A DNA stretch of 64,000 nt from JBBRDU01 sp038203615 (GTDB lineage Bacteria > Verrucomicrobiota > Verrucomicrobiia > Chthoniobacterales > UBA10450), in contig JBBRDU010000007.1 of assembly GCA_038203615.1 (NCBI GenBank), positions 7,116 to 71,115 of the forward strand, in the 5' to 3' direction. A model generated the notes under the pieces. The model saw only the letters and a program-made list of their open reading frames with translations. It had not been told where the DNA came from and did no database searches. The number at the start of each line of letters is the position of its first letter. Position 1 is the first letter of the stretch. The translations under genes and the position numbers were made by a program. Below are positions 46,644 to 55,145 of this stretch, in pieces.

Positions 46644-47416
46644 CGGCCGTGTCGGAAGCGGTGATTTTGATGGCCGGCTCCGGCTCGCGCTTGCGTGGCT
46701 CGGACGAGATGATTCTGAAACCGCTGCTCTCGTTGCAGGGCCGCCCCTTGATTTGCTACCTGCTGGACGCGCTCATGCACGCCGGCATTAGAAAAATTTA
46801 TGCGGTTGTCGGTTACCAGAGCGATCGCTTGATCGCAGCTTTGACAGATCTTGCATGGGCCGGGATCGAGTTCAATTTCATTCACAATCCGAACTGGGAG
46901 AAGCGAAATGGCATCTCCGTTCTGGCGGCGGAGAACATCACCACCGCTCCGTTCCTCCTGGCCATGAGCGATCATCTATGGGATCGATCCATTGTCGAGC
47001 GACTGCTCGATCAGGCCCGTCCCGATCAGTTGAGTGTGGCGGTTGATCGAAAACTCGATTTCATTTTCGACCTGGACGACGCCATGAAATTACGGACCCG
47101 GGGAGATCGGATTGTCGCGATCGGAAAGGATCTGGATCGGTACGATGCGATTGATACGGGATTGTTTGTGAGTCCGGCGGAACTTTTTGAGTATCTCAGA
47201 CGTGCCCGCCAGAATGACGACTGCAGTCTGGCCGAGGGCGTCCGCCTGATGGCGGAGGATGGCAAGGTGCGCGGAGTCGATATCGGCGAGGCCTGGTGGC
47301 AGGACATCGACACGCCAGCGATGCTCGAGGATGCCACTCGCGTGCTGGCGCGACGGAATGAGGAGCGGCTCGCAGCGGGGGAAGCGGACCGAACGCCGGG
47401 CTCCAAACCGCCCTGA
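46640..47416 (+). CDS. Sugar-nucleotidyltransferase, inositol-1-phosphate cytidylyltransferase-like
   Basis: 258 residues from ATG 46640, overlapping the SDR stop. Nucleotidyltransferase motif AVILMAGSGSRL..LKPLLSLQGRPLI; then NPNWEKRNGISVLAAEN, LLAMSDHLWDRSI, AVDRKLDFIFDLDDAMKL, GKDLDRYDAIDTGLF and WWQDIDTP. The HLWD and RYDAIDTG pattern is that of the cytidylyltransferase half of the bifunctional IPCT-DIPPS enzymes that make CDP-inositol from inositol 1-phosphate and CTP. Here it is a separate protein, with the partner transferase next door on the other strand. Confidence 0.72.
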   Translation: MTAVSEAVILMAGSGSRLRGSDEMILKPLLSLQGRPLICYLLDALMHAGIRKIYAVVGYQSDRLIAALTDLAWAGIEFNFIHNPNWEKRNGISVLAAENITTAPFLLAMSDHLWDRSIVERLLDQARPDQLSVAVDRKLDFIFDLDDAMKLRTRGDRIVAIGKDLDRYDAIDTGLFVSPAELFEYLRRARQNDDCSLAEGVRLMAEDGKVRGVDIGEAWWQDIDTPAMLEDATRVLARRNEERLAAGEADRTPGSKPP

Positions 47417-47423
47417 GCGGCGA

Positions 47424-48704
47424 CTAGCCAGGCTTGCCGTTGAGCGGGCGTGTGGCGGATAAGTCGTTGACCGTAAAGATCACGATACCGACCGCGCAGG
47501 TCGCCAGGATGTGCAGGATCCAAGCCGGCCTCCCGCAGAGAGCAAGCAACATGAAAATAAAATTAAACACGTCTCGTTTGGTTATTTCAGAAAAGAACGA
47601 AGCAGCCCCCTCGCCCAGGAAGAGCATGCCCGAATTCTTGATCGCCCAAAGTTTGAGCTGATCGCCTTCGTTGAAACGGGTGCGGCGCTCCTGCAGGAAC
47701 TGGGGATAGAGGCTGGCCGGCGCGGCCGGCGCCTCGGCATATTCATCCAGCGAGCCCCGCGTCAGGATCGTTTCACTCACCCCAATCAAGAGCGCCGCCA
47801 GGATTCCTTCCAGCGGATAAAGCCAGCGCATCACTTCACCCATCCCGGGCTGTCGGGAAAGGCCAAGGCCGAGGCACACCGCATAGAGCAAAGTGGAGAA
47901 ACGGTCACAGAGCCCGTCCAGCTTCCGGCCCGCCACGGAATCCTGGTATTTCACGCGCGCGATCTCGCCATCACATCCATCGAGCGCGCTATGCAGTTGA
48001 AATAAAATCGCGCCCAGGGCGAATCCCAGATAGTCGCCGCGCAGAAGGAAGAGCGAACCGGCCAGCGGAATGGCCATTAGGATCAGAGTCAATTGGTTAG
48101 GCCGGATTCTCGTGCGAACCAGCCAGCCACTGACAGCGCGCGAAATGGGCCGATTGACCATTCGAGAAATCACGCCGTCCTGCGACTTGGCCGTGCCGCC
48201 CAGCAACTGCTTCTCCGCCGCAGCAATCTCGGAGAACGCATTCAAATAGGACCAGTTCGCCCCGCCGGAATGCTGTTCGCGCGGAGGCGCCGTCCTCGGG
48301 TCCATCGAAGCTAACTCTAGGCCTCGGACAATGGAACAAGGCCCCCTCGCTTCAGAGGAAGGGGCGCTCAAGATTCCAATCAAACTGTCGCGCCCCAGAA
48401 CCAAGTGGGTGTCCAATACCAGGACGGCGGCGGCGTTTGCCATTTCCGCTGCGAACCGGTCCGGATTGTCCGTGAATGACAGGTGAGTCAGGCGCGGGTG
48501 CTGCGGCAGTCGCTCTCCCGTTTCCGGCGGGCCGGAAATCCAGGAGATACAGACGGGAATGGGGCCCGGGCTCCTGACCGCGACGGCATATTCATCGAGG
48601 GATAAAGCCAAACGATCCAGCTGGCGCAGTCCGGCCACCATCCAACTGGCCGATGCATCGGCCAGAATGACCGCTCCTTCAATTTTTGGACCGGTGTCGC
48701 TCAA
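47424..48704 (-). CDS. CDP-alcohol phosphatidyltransferase, DIPPS-like
   Basis: 426 residues from TTG 48704. The N-terminal 170 residues look like a degenerate nucleotidyltransferase fold (GAVILADASASWMV). The membrane part begins RPNQLTLILMAIPLAGS and carries LDGCDGEIARVKYQDSVAG then GRKLDGLCDR, which fits the CDP-alcohol transferase signature; the DGCDGEIAR form is characteristic of CDP-inositol:inositol-phosphate transferases. About six helices. It would move the inositol-phosphate group from CDP-inositol to an acceptor: inositol phosphate, diacylglycerol or ceramide. Convergent with the cytidylyltransferase, seven bases apart. Confidence 0.78.
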   Translation of the reverse strand: MSDTGPKIEGAVILADASASWMVAGLRQLDRLALSLDEYAVAVRSPGPIPVCISWISGPPETGERLPQHPRLTHLSFTDNPDRFAAEMANAAAVLVLDTHLVLGRDSLIGILSAPSSEARGPCSIVRGLELASMDPRTAPPREQHSGGANWSYLNAFSEIAAAEKQLLGGTAKSQDGVISRMVNRPISRAVSGWLVRTRIRPNQLTLILMAIPLAGSLFLLRGDYLGFALGAILFQLHSALDGCDGEIARVKYQDSVAGRKLDGLCDRFSTLLYAVCLGLGLSRQPGMGEVMRWLYPLEGILAALLIGVSETILTRGSLDEYAEAPAAPASLYPQFLQERRTRFNEGDQLKLWAIKNSGMLFLGEGAASFFSEITKRDVFNFIFMLLALCGRPAWILHILATCAVGIVIFTVNDLSATRPLNGKPG

Positions 48705-48839
48705 GGGAGAGTTCTCTTATGGAAGCGGCTGGGATGGTAAACTCCGGAATCCGAATTTGTCGTGCATAGGCTTTGAAACAAAATATGTTCGCCGCAGTCT
48801 TCGACTGTTGGGTGTTCGTCCCACGGCTTTGATGTCCCC

Positions 48840-49565
48840 ATGATATCCATCATCATTCCGACCCTCGAGGAGGAAAAAGCAATTGGGACAACCCTTCGCT
48901 CCTTGAAATCCCAGCTCACCCTCCCGCACGAAATCATCATCTCGGATGGAGGAAGCACCGATCGAACCGTCGAGCTGGCGCGTCCGTTCTCCGACAAGCT
49001 CATCGTGCATGCGGGCCCGGCCCGCCAGACCATCGCACAGGGCCGGAACGAAGGAGCCCGTGCCGCCACTGGTGATCTCCTCGTTTTCCTCGACGCAGAC
49101 TGCACCATCCCCGATCCCGATCGTTTTTTCGGCTCAGCCATCGCTCAATTCGAAGCCGAACAGGAACTGGCCGGGCTCACTTCCCACCTCCGCTTTACGC
49201 CCGGCACCGAAACGCTGGCCGACAAACTGGTCCTGGGGTTCGAGAATCTGGTCGTTCGCCTGAATAATAATGTTTTAGGGAAAGGCGATTGCGCGGGGGG
49301 CGAGTTTCAAATGATCCGCGCCAGCGCCTTCCACGCGATCGGCGGTTACCGAGAAGACCTTGTGACGTGTGAGGACCGGGAGATTTTTCGCCGACTCGCG
49401 AAGATTGGGAGAACTCGATTCGATTCCCACCTCACGGTCTTTCATTCCGGCCGGCGTGTGCACACCCTCGGATGGCCGCGCCTTATCCTTCTCTTTCTCA
49501 TGAACACTCTGTCATTTCGGTTTCGCGGCCGGGCCCTTTCCAAAGAATGGGAGCCTGTCCGCTAG
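48840..49565 (+). CDS. GT2 glycosyltransferase
   Basis: 241 residues. MISIIIPTLEEEKAIGTTL at the start, IISDGGSTDRTVELA, FLDADCTIPDPDRF with the metal-binding DxD, and CAGGEFQMIRASAFHAIGGY with CEDREIFRRLAKIG. An inverting GT-A enzyme, cytosolic or membrane-associated through its C-terminal hydrophobic helix. It faces away from the CDP-alcohol transferase and converges on the acyltransferase. It could glycosylate a lipid head group. Confidence 0.82.
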   Translation: MISIIIPTLEEEKAIGTTLRSLKSQLTLPHEIIISDGGSTDRTVELARPFSDKLIVHAGPARQTIAQGRNEGARAATGDLLVFLDADCTIPDPDRFFGSAIAQFEAEQELAGLTSHLRFTPGTETLADKLVLGFENLVVRLNNNVLGKGDCAGGEFQMIRASAFHAIGGYREDLVTCEDREIFRRLAKIGRTRFDSHLTVFHSGRRVHTLGWPRLILLFLMNTLSFRFRGRALSKEWEPVR

Positions 49566-49570
49566 TCGAT

Positions 49571-50686
49571 TCAGATGGGACGACGGTAAATTCGATAGGT
49601 TTTGTAAACTTTTGCGCCGATCGCTTCGAGAAAACGGTTAATCAGATCGTTGTCTTCCAGAGTCATGCTCAGCTCCCCGGTCAAGCCACGCTCGGTCCAT
49701 TGTTTCATCAACTCAAAGACAAGCCCCTCGGCGATACCGGCCCGCCGATGTTTCTCCACGATACCGAGGGCGATGACGCGTACCGTTCGAATTTTCCGCC
49801 GGTAATAAAGAAGCTTGAGCAAGCCAAACGGCAGGAGGCGGCCATTGATTTTGCGCAAGGCGACGTTGATGTCGGGAACACAAATAGTGAAGCCCACCGG
49901 TTCATTGCCGATCCTGGAAATCAACGTCATCCTCGGATCGATCACCGGCTTCATCTCTTCGGCCATGTGTTCCGCTTCCGCTTCGGTGAAGGGAACGAAG
50001 CCCCAATTCTTTTGCCAGGCTTGATTAAACACGGCTCGCAATCGCTGGCTCTCCCCTCGCAGCCCCTTCAAGTTGATCGGCCGCGTTACTACATTGTGCT
50101 TGCTGCCACGCAGCTCTGCGATTTTTCCGAGTCGCTGCATGGATTCAGGTGGAATGACAAACCACCAGGCGAGCCAATCTTTTTCTTTGGCAAACCCGCA
50201 CCCTTCGATCAATCGCCGATAATACGGCGGGTTGTGGGCCGTCAGTAAGGTGGGCGGATGTTCAAACCCGTCGATCAATAATGCGCAGACGTAATTCGTC
50301 GAGTAATCGATCGGTCCCATCATTTCGCTGCGGCCTTTGTGGCGGAGCCAATCGGTTGCCGATGCCATCAACGCTGCCGCAACATCGACATCATCAACGC
50401 AATCAAACAAACCGAAACAACCGATGTTGGTTTGATGCAACGCGTTGTAATTCGGATCGTCGCTCGCCATGATGCGCCCGACGACTCCGCCATCGCGCCG
50501 CGCCAGAAAGAGCGCGGCATCCCCGTGCTTATAGAAGGGATGCCGATCGCGATCGAGAAACTGCCGCCGCTCAATGATCAGCGGAGGCACCCAAACCGGG
50601 TCATTTTTATAGATCTGCCAAGGGAACTTGATAAAGACATCGCGTTCCTTGCGAGTAGTAACCTCGGAGACAGTGATCGCCGGCAC
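49571..50686 (-). CDS. GNAT-fold N-acyltransferase, bacterial ceramide synthase-like
   Basis: 371 residues from GTG 50686. FPWQIYKNDPVWVPPLIIERRQFLD at the N-terminus, HPFYKHGDAALFLARRDGGVVGRI, and GPIDYSTNYVCALLIDGF, then the GNAT core VRVIALGIVEKHRRAGIAEGLV and TLEDNDLINRFLEAIGAKV. Proteins of this shape include the Caulobacter ceramide synthase that acylates 3-ketosphinganine. Its position 21 bases after an SPT-like gene supports that role. The substrate is not shown by the sequence alone. Confidence 0.62.
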   Translation of the reverse strand: MPAITVSEVTTRKERDVFIKFPWQIYKNDPVWVPPLIIERRQFLDRDRHPFYKHGDAALFLARRDGGVVGRIMASDDPNYNALHQTNIGCFGLFDCVDDVDVAAALMASATDWLRHKGRSEMMGPIDYSTNYVCALLIDGFEHPPTLLTAHNPPYYRRLIEGCGFAKEKDWLAWWFVIPPESMQRLGKIAELRGSKHNVVTRPINLKGLRGESQRLRAVFNQAWQKNWGFVPFTEAEAEHMAEEMKPVIDPRMTLISRIGNEPVGFTICVPDINVALRKINGRLLPFGLLKLLYYRRKIRTVRVIALGIVEKHRRAGIAEGLVFELMKQWTERGLTGELSMTLEDNDLINRFLEAIGAKVYKTYRIYRRPI

Positions 50687-50707
50687 GAGTGACTGCTTTC
50701 GGAGCGG

Positions 50708-51964
50708 CTAGGCGTTCTGCAGCGCCGCCGGAACAAGCGTGTCCTCAAGGATGTTCAGCGCTTCGTCCAAATCAGCCCGCGTATGATTCGCTGTCACGCA
50801 GGCGCGGAAGCAGATCTTGTGCTGCGGCACGGCCGGATAATCCACCGGCGCAACCCACAAACCGCGCGCGCGCAATTCATGGCCCATGCGATACATGCGT
50901 TCGCGATCACCGATCACAATAGGCATGACGTAAGTGGTCGATTCACCGGTATCGATGCCGAGACGGCGTAGTTGTGAATGAAAATAATCGGCGTTCTCCC
51001 AAAGCCTGGTGCGCAGTTCCGGTTCGCTTTGACCGATCTCCAGCGCCTTGAGGATGGCGGCGACCACGACCGGCGGCAGGGCACAGGAATAGACATAAGG
51101 ATGCGCGTAAAAACGCAGATACTGCAGCGTCTCTTTGGACCCGGCGACGAATCCGCCGAGAGCGCCGAAAGCTTTCGAAAACGTTCCGTAAACCAGGGGT
51201 ACCCGATCACTCACGCCAAACTTTTCGGCCGCCCCACGCCCATTTTCGCCGCAGGCGAGGATGGAGTGCGCTTCATCCACAAAAATACTGGCGCCGTGCG
51301 ATTCCGTTACGTCGATCAGTTCCTTCAGGTTGCCGAAGTCGCCGTCCATCGAATAAATCCCCTCGACCACGACCAGTTGCCGCCGGCCTTGTTGCCGGGT
51401 CAACGCGACATCGAGAGAAGCGGGATCGTTGTGCTCGAACTTTTCCGTCTTGCAGCGCGATAAGACCGCGCCATCGCGCAGACTCAGGTGCGAGCGATTG
51501 TCCAGAATGGCCACGTCAGTTTTTCGAAGCAATCCGGAGATCGTCCCGAGCGCGCCGCCGAAACCGCTGTTGAAAAGCATGGCATCTTCGCGGCCGAGGA
51601 AGCTGGCCATTTTCCGTTCCAATTCACGGTGCAGATCGGTCATACCGGAAAGCATGGGCGACCCGCACGCGCCGAGACCGTGCGTGGTCAGAGCGTCGCG
51701 AGCTGCGGCGATCACTTCCGGGTGGTTGGCCAGGCCGAGATAATTATAAGAGCAAAGATTGATGACCGAGCGCGGTTTCCCATCATAGGTGATGGTGGTG
51801 CGGGCGTCGGCGGTGGCCAGGAGCTCGGGCTCATACAGCTCCACGGCCCAGGCGCCCAGGCGCATCCAGTTGGTAAAGCTGGGAGGCGCCTTCAGGGGAT
51901 CGCGGCTCTCGCCGGCGAGGAAGTTACTGAGGCTGAATTTTGCCGGATCTTGATCTTCGTTCAT
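50708..51964 (-). CDS. Serine palmitoyltransferase-like alpha-oxoamine synthase
   Basis: 418 residues from ATG 51964; the frame extends 17 codons upstream. PLP enzyme of the alpha-oxoamine synthase family. Motifs are NLCSYNYLGLANHPEV, ACGSPMLSGMTDLHRELE, VVVEGIYSMDGDFGNL, FVDEAHS and the PLP lysine in YGTFSKAFGALGGFVAGS, which is closer to SPT than to 8-amino-7-oxononanoate synthase or KBL. SPT condenses serine with a fatty acyl-CoA to 3-ketosphinganine. Neighbours are the GNAT acyltransferase and a fatty acid 2-hydroxylase, consistent with sphingolipid synthesis. Confidence 0.75.
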   Translation of the reverse strand: MNEDQDPAKFSLSNFLAGESRDPLKAPPSFTNWMRLGAWAVELYEPELLATADARTTITYDGKPRSVINLCSYNYLGLANHPEVIAAARDALTTHGLGACGSPMLSGMTDLHRELERKMASFLGREDAMLFNSGFGGALGTISGLLRKTDVAILDNRSHLSLRDGAVLSRCKTEKFEHNDPASLDVALTRQQGRRQLVVVEGIYSMDGDFGNLKELIDVTESHGASIFVDEAHSILACGENGRGAAEKFGVSDRVPLVYGTFSKAFGALGGFVAGSKETLQYLRFYAHPYVYSCALPPVVVAAILKALEIGQSEPELRTRLWENADYFHSQLRRLGIDTGESTTYVMPIVIGDRERMYRMGHELRARGLWVAPVDYPAVPQHKICFRACVTANHTRADLDEALNILEDTLVPAALQNA

Positions 51965-52163
51965 CGCGGCAAGGTGGTGAGGAAAGACGGGGCCAGAGAA
52001 AGGAGGACCCGCCACAGGAAATTTACGTCGTTCACCAGGACGGTCGTTTGTAGTTTTGTCATGTCCTTAAGGAGTTTCCTGGGAGGCCCCTGAGGCCAAG
52101 TGGGAAGTTCCGTATCGGGGCAGCTATTTTACTGCCTATGCCGCCTTCGACAAGAACTTTAGT

Positions 52164-52186
52164 CGTGTCAGACTTCGCCTGACACG
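52164..52186. repeat. Perfect inverted repeat over the end of the hydroxylase gene
   Basis: CGTGTCAG (52164-52171) pairs with CTGACACG (52179-52186) across 7 bases, including the stop codon of the hydroxylase gene. It may be an mRNA-end hairpin or one of the dispersed palindromes; no T-run follows on the minus strand. Confidence 0.65.
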
Positions 52187-52818
52187 CCCGCCCGCGACTC
52201 CTCAGTGTTCTTGCGGGTCGTGCCAAAGACGTGATCCCACAGCGGCGAGCTCACGCCAAAGCCGGCGTGGTCATCCTTATAATGATGACGCAGATGATAC
52301 TGTTTCAACCAGAGACCGATCCGCCCCTTCAAGGCGATGTGATGCGTCGCGTAATGAATCGAATCGTAACAGACATAGCCCAAAACTAATCCGGCAAAAA
52401 CAGCCGGCGCGAAGCGCCCGAAAATCACCGCAATAAGAAGGTAAAAGAACAGGACCAGTGGAATGCTCAGGATGGGCGGCATGACCAGGCGCGTGGCATC
52501 CTGCGGGTAGTCATGATGCACGCCGTGCATCATAAAGTGCATTTTCTTTCCCCAGCCGCTCTTCGGTTGGTAATGGAAAAAATAGCGGTGAATGACGTAT
52601 TCCAGGAGCGTCCAGAGCAGAACTCCCAAAACAAGCATCCCCGCGACGGCTTGGAGGGAGAGCAGCCCGTAAACGCTCGCCCGATAAAGCATGAACGCGA
52701 TGACCGGTAGATAAATGAGGATGGGTGTGGCCGGGTGCACATGGGAAAAGAACTCCAGGAAATCGCTCCGGAACATCCGGACCGTCTCGTTTTTGTTCGA
52801 GATAAACATCTTCTCCAC
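52168..52818 (-). CDS. Fatty acid 2-hydroxylase (FA2H/Scs7-like)
   Basis: 216 residues; GTG 52818 or ATG 52809 are both possible starts. Four helices hold diiron histidine clusters: YVIHRYFFHYQP, MHFMMHGVHHDYP, SIHYATHH and YHLRHHYKDDH, ending GFGVSSPLWDHVFGT. This exact series is that of fatty acid 2-hydroxylases that hydroxylate the acyl chain of ceramide, without the cytochrome b5 domain of yeast Scs7. It is the first of three same-strand genes: FA hydroxylase, SPT-like, acyltransferase. Confidence 0.86.
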   Translation of the reverse strand: MEKMFISNKNETVRMFRSDFLEFFSHVHPATPILIYLPVIAFMLYRASVYGLLSLQAVAGMLVLGVLLWTLLEYVIHRYFFHYQPKSGWGKKMHFMMHGVHHDYPQDATRLVMPPILSIPLVLFFYLLIAVIFGRFAPAVFAGLVLGYVCYDSIHYATHHIALKGRIGLWLKQYHLRHHYKDDHAGFGVSSPLWDHVFGTTRKNTEESRAGVSGEV

Positions 52819-52911
52819 AACCCAACCTTATTTGATTTCCGGCCTTTGGGCAACGCCAGCAAAAGCCCCGCCACCCGGCACGGTTTCAGCGCGGAAGCGC
52901 CATAGACCCTC

Positions 52912-53127
52912 GTGAACGGTGCGCCCGGCCACATTCGCGTCAACGGGGACTGGGCGCCGCAAACCCACCCTGACCGGTCCCCTGGCGATTTCGGTCGAAC
53001 CATTGCCATCAGTGGAGACACGATTCTGGTGGCGGTTTATGTTTACCAGCGCAGCGGTGCGACGTGGCAGCAACAGGCCATTCTCACGACCGGCGTAACG
53101 AACGGCCCTAACCGCAAATGGCTCTAA
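52912..53127 (+). pseudogene. FG-GAP-type surface protein fragment
   Basis: The open frame reads SPGDFGRTIAISGDTILVA and VYVYQRSGATWQQQAIL, one and a half FG-GAP/integrin-like beta-propeller repeats as found in large secreted proteins of this phylum. There is no start, signal or downstream continuation, and it stops just before the mobile element. It is probably a remnant. Confidence 0.6.
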
Positions 53128-53235
53128 GCGAAGCTTGCCCTGTTTGCCTAAAGTAGGTTATCCCTTTGACGCAAGGTTACGGTTTGACCTTGCTCGGTTA
53201 AACCGCTTATCCTTCACGCGATATCGAAATGGTCA

Positions 53236-53964
53236 GTGGAAGGAATTTTGTCGAGTCCGTTCCTGTGGGGTTTCGTATGCCTTGTCACTACGGCGATTGC
53301 GCTCAGTGGGAGGCTGGATGTGAGCGCAGCCAAAATCCTTCTTATCTTGGCTTGGTGTTTCGCGTGTTTTGCGATTTATAGGTTTGCCCCGATTCTCGCG
53401 CTCCCTGTCGTTCTGAGACTTATGGTTACGGGATTATGTGCGTGCGCGGTTGGGATAGCTTTGATTCTCTTGGCAACATGGATGTCTGCGATACCTCCTA
53501 CCGCCGCTACATCGTCCGTAGCACCGCCGATTCCGACGCTGGCCGATTTGTTTTCAAAACAAGATTTCTCGAATGTGCTGCGGGCGAATACGGACTTCCC
53601 TATCACAGATCAAAAAGGGAAAATCCTCGTTATTAAGGTGCAGCTTTACTTGGATTTTCAGGGCAAAAACACGTTCGTAGGCTTCTATGTTCCTCACACA
53701 CCCGCGGTATTCGATGCGTGCGCCTACTTAGCCGACCACTGCGACATTCCATTATCCTTGGGCAAAAATGTCCCGAGTGGGGGAAGAGTAGGAGAGATTA
53801 CGAAATATGAGGATTTGGTTTTTAGCGGTCGCGTCTATCTATATCACGAAGACGAACTCTCAGATTCCCAAAAAGGGAAACTGTCTGACCTATACGCTTC
53901 CAAACACTTAGAAGTTAAGTTTAGGGGCACGCAATATTGGCTCCTTATGGTTAAGCAGCCTTAG
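53236..53964 (+). CDS. Passenger membrane protein of unknown function
   Basis: 242 residues from GTG 53236. Three N-terminal helices (SPFLWGFVCLVTTAIAL, ILLILAWCFACFAIYRFA and LMVTGLCACAVGIALILLA), then a soluble domain of about 150 residues with PITDQKGKILVIKVQLYLDFQG. Codon use and GC are visibly lower than the surrounding genes. Its stop overlaps the transposase stop by 14 bases. It is not a known family to me; its placement inside the inverted repeats suggests cargo. Confidence 0.5.
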   Translation: MEGILSSPFLWGFVCLVTTAIALSGRLDVSAAKILLILAWCFACFAIYRFAPILALPVVLRLMVTGLCACAVGIALILLATWMSAIPPTAATSSVAPPIPTLADLFSKQDFSNVLRANTDFPITDQKGKILVIKVQLYLDFQGKNTFVGFYVPHTPAVFDACAYLADHCDIPLSLGKNVPSGGRVGEITKYEDLVFSGRVYLYHEDELSDSQKGKLSDLYASKHLEVKFRGTQYWLLMVKQP

Positions 53965-54877
53965 TTAATTCCGCGTATGTCAACTTCTCAGCACTCACTA
54001 ATTTCAAAAGCGTATCCCGAAACAGGAACTGATTGTCACGGTTGTTAAAGCGATGTTCCAATTCGTCCAGATAGGCATCCAGATGCTTGATGCTCAGTTG
54101 GTGATACGTCCCAACCACAGAGCGTTTCAGCAAGCTCCAAACGCTCTCAAAGCTATTGGTATGAACGTCGCCGCGCACCCATTCCTCGTTAGAGTGATTC
54201 ACCGTTTCATGTCGCGTGTCGGCATCCGCAATCCCCTTGTAGGCTTTCGCTTCGTCCGTATAGATCGCTTCGCAAGCTGGGTCAGTTGTTTCGTGAATGA
54301 ACTTGTGCAGCCAATACTTGCTAGGCGACTTAATGACTTGCAGCCGAATATCGCCATCGCGCTCAACCGCTCCCACAACAATGGCCTTGTTGCGGTAGTT
54401 GCTTCCCCTGCCGCCATGCCAGTTGCGGCCACCAACCCACGTCTCATCCACTTCCACAATGCCCTTGAGCTTATCGGCGCTAACCTCGCGCATCGCGGCC
54501 CTTATGCGGTGACAGAGATACCAAGCAGTTTTGTAGGTAACCTTGATTGTGCGGCTGACTTGGTTAGCGGAAATTCCTTTCTTGGATTCGATCATCAAGT
54601 AAATAGCGAGAAACCATTTCCACAACGGCAGGTGCGAATCGTGGAAAATGCTGTTGCTCGTTATAGAGAATTGATAGCGGCACTTGTTGCAGTCGTATTG
54701 ATCGCGCTCCGCGATTGTCGAAATGCTCTTACCTTTGCAGCGCGGGCACTCAACGCCAGTCGGCCATCGCAACTCGGTGAGGTAAGCGCGGCATTTTTCA
54801 TCCGAGCCGAACCGCTCAATGAGGTTAACCAAGTTTATGTCTGACTTAACAACAGGTTTATTTTTACGAGTTTTCAT
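53951..54877 (-). CDS. IS1595-family transposase
   Basis: 308 residues from ATG 54877. N-terminal zinc ribbon CPRCKGKS then CNKCRYQFS, followed by helix-turn-helix SANQVSRTIKVTYKTAWYLCHRI; DDE-type domain with VEVDETWVGGRN (first Asp), ITDEAKAYKG-like YTDEAKAYKGIAD (second Asp) and HTNSFESVWSLLKRSV, then DELEHRFNNR. It moves ISXO2/IS1595-like elements. Complete, so possibly still active. Confidence 0.9.
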   Translation of the reverse strand: MKTRKNKPVVKSDINLVNLIERFGSDEKCRAYLTELRWPTGVECPRCKGKSISTIAERDQYDCNKCRYQFSITSNSIFHDSHLPLWKWFLAIYLMIESKKGISANQVSRTIKVTYKTAWYLCHRIRAAMREVSADKLKGIVEVDETWVGGRNWHGGRGSNYRNKAIVVGAVERDGDIRLQVIKSPSKYWLHKFIHETTDPACEAIYTDEAKAYKGIADADTRHETVNHSNEEWVRGDVHTNSFESVWSLLKRSVVGTYHQLSIKHLDAYLDELEHRFNNRDNQFLFRDTLLKLVSAEKLTYAELTKAA

Positions 54878-55006
54878 ATGCCTAAACAGAAGAAAAAGCC
54901 CGCGCACGAATTAACGGACAAGGAGCTTGTTAAACACTTGTTCCCGCAGCCTGTCCGGCACCACGTCGGCAAGGTAGCGGCCAAGCACCGAAAAGAGGGA
55001 AAGTAA
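54878..55006 (+). CDS. 42-residue ORF back-to-back with the transposase
   Basis: Its ATG at 54878 directly abuts the transposase ATG at 54877 on the other strand, so the two genes share no intergenic DNA. The translation is very basic at both ends (MPKQKKKPAHELTDKELVKH then VAAKHRKEGK). No family was recognised. It could be a real accessory protein of the element or a chance ORF; the Lys-rich composition and its position near the right inverted repeat keep it plausible. Confidence 0.4.
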   Translation: MPKQKKKPAHELTDKELVKHLFPQPVRHHVGKVAAKHRKEGK

Positions 55007-55145
55007 TCTGACATGCCCTCACTCTACAGAGGCGCAACCTTGTGTCAAGTATATAATCCTCTTCGAATTCGTTTCTGTCAATGTAAAGAGAACCTGAAAT
55101 CGGCCGAAGTCTGCCGCAATATGCCAGGAACAGGATCGGAAATGC

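Larger units (their letters stand above)
53156..55058. mobile_element. IS1595-like element with passenger genes
   Basis: A lower-GC block. Candidate terminal inverted repeats are 53156-53181 and 55033-55058, matching at 19 of 26 positions, with the best part (TTGACnCAAGGTTnCG) matching at 14 of 16. Inside are a membrane-protein gene, a transposase on the minus strand, and a 42-residue ORF immediately divergent from it. Target-site duplications were not found at these exact ends, so the boundaries are provisional. Confidence 0.6.
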
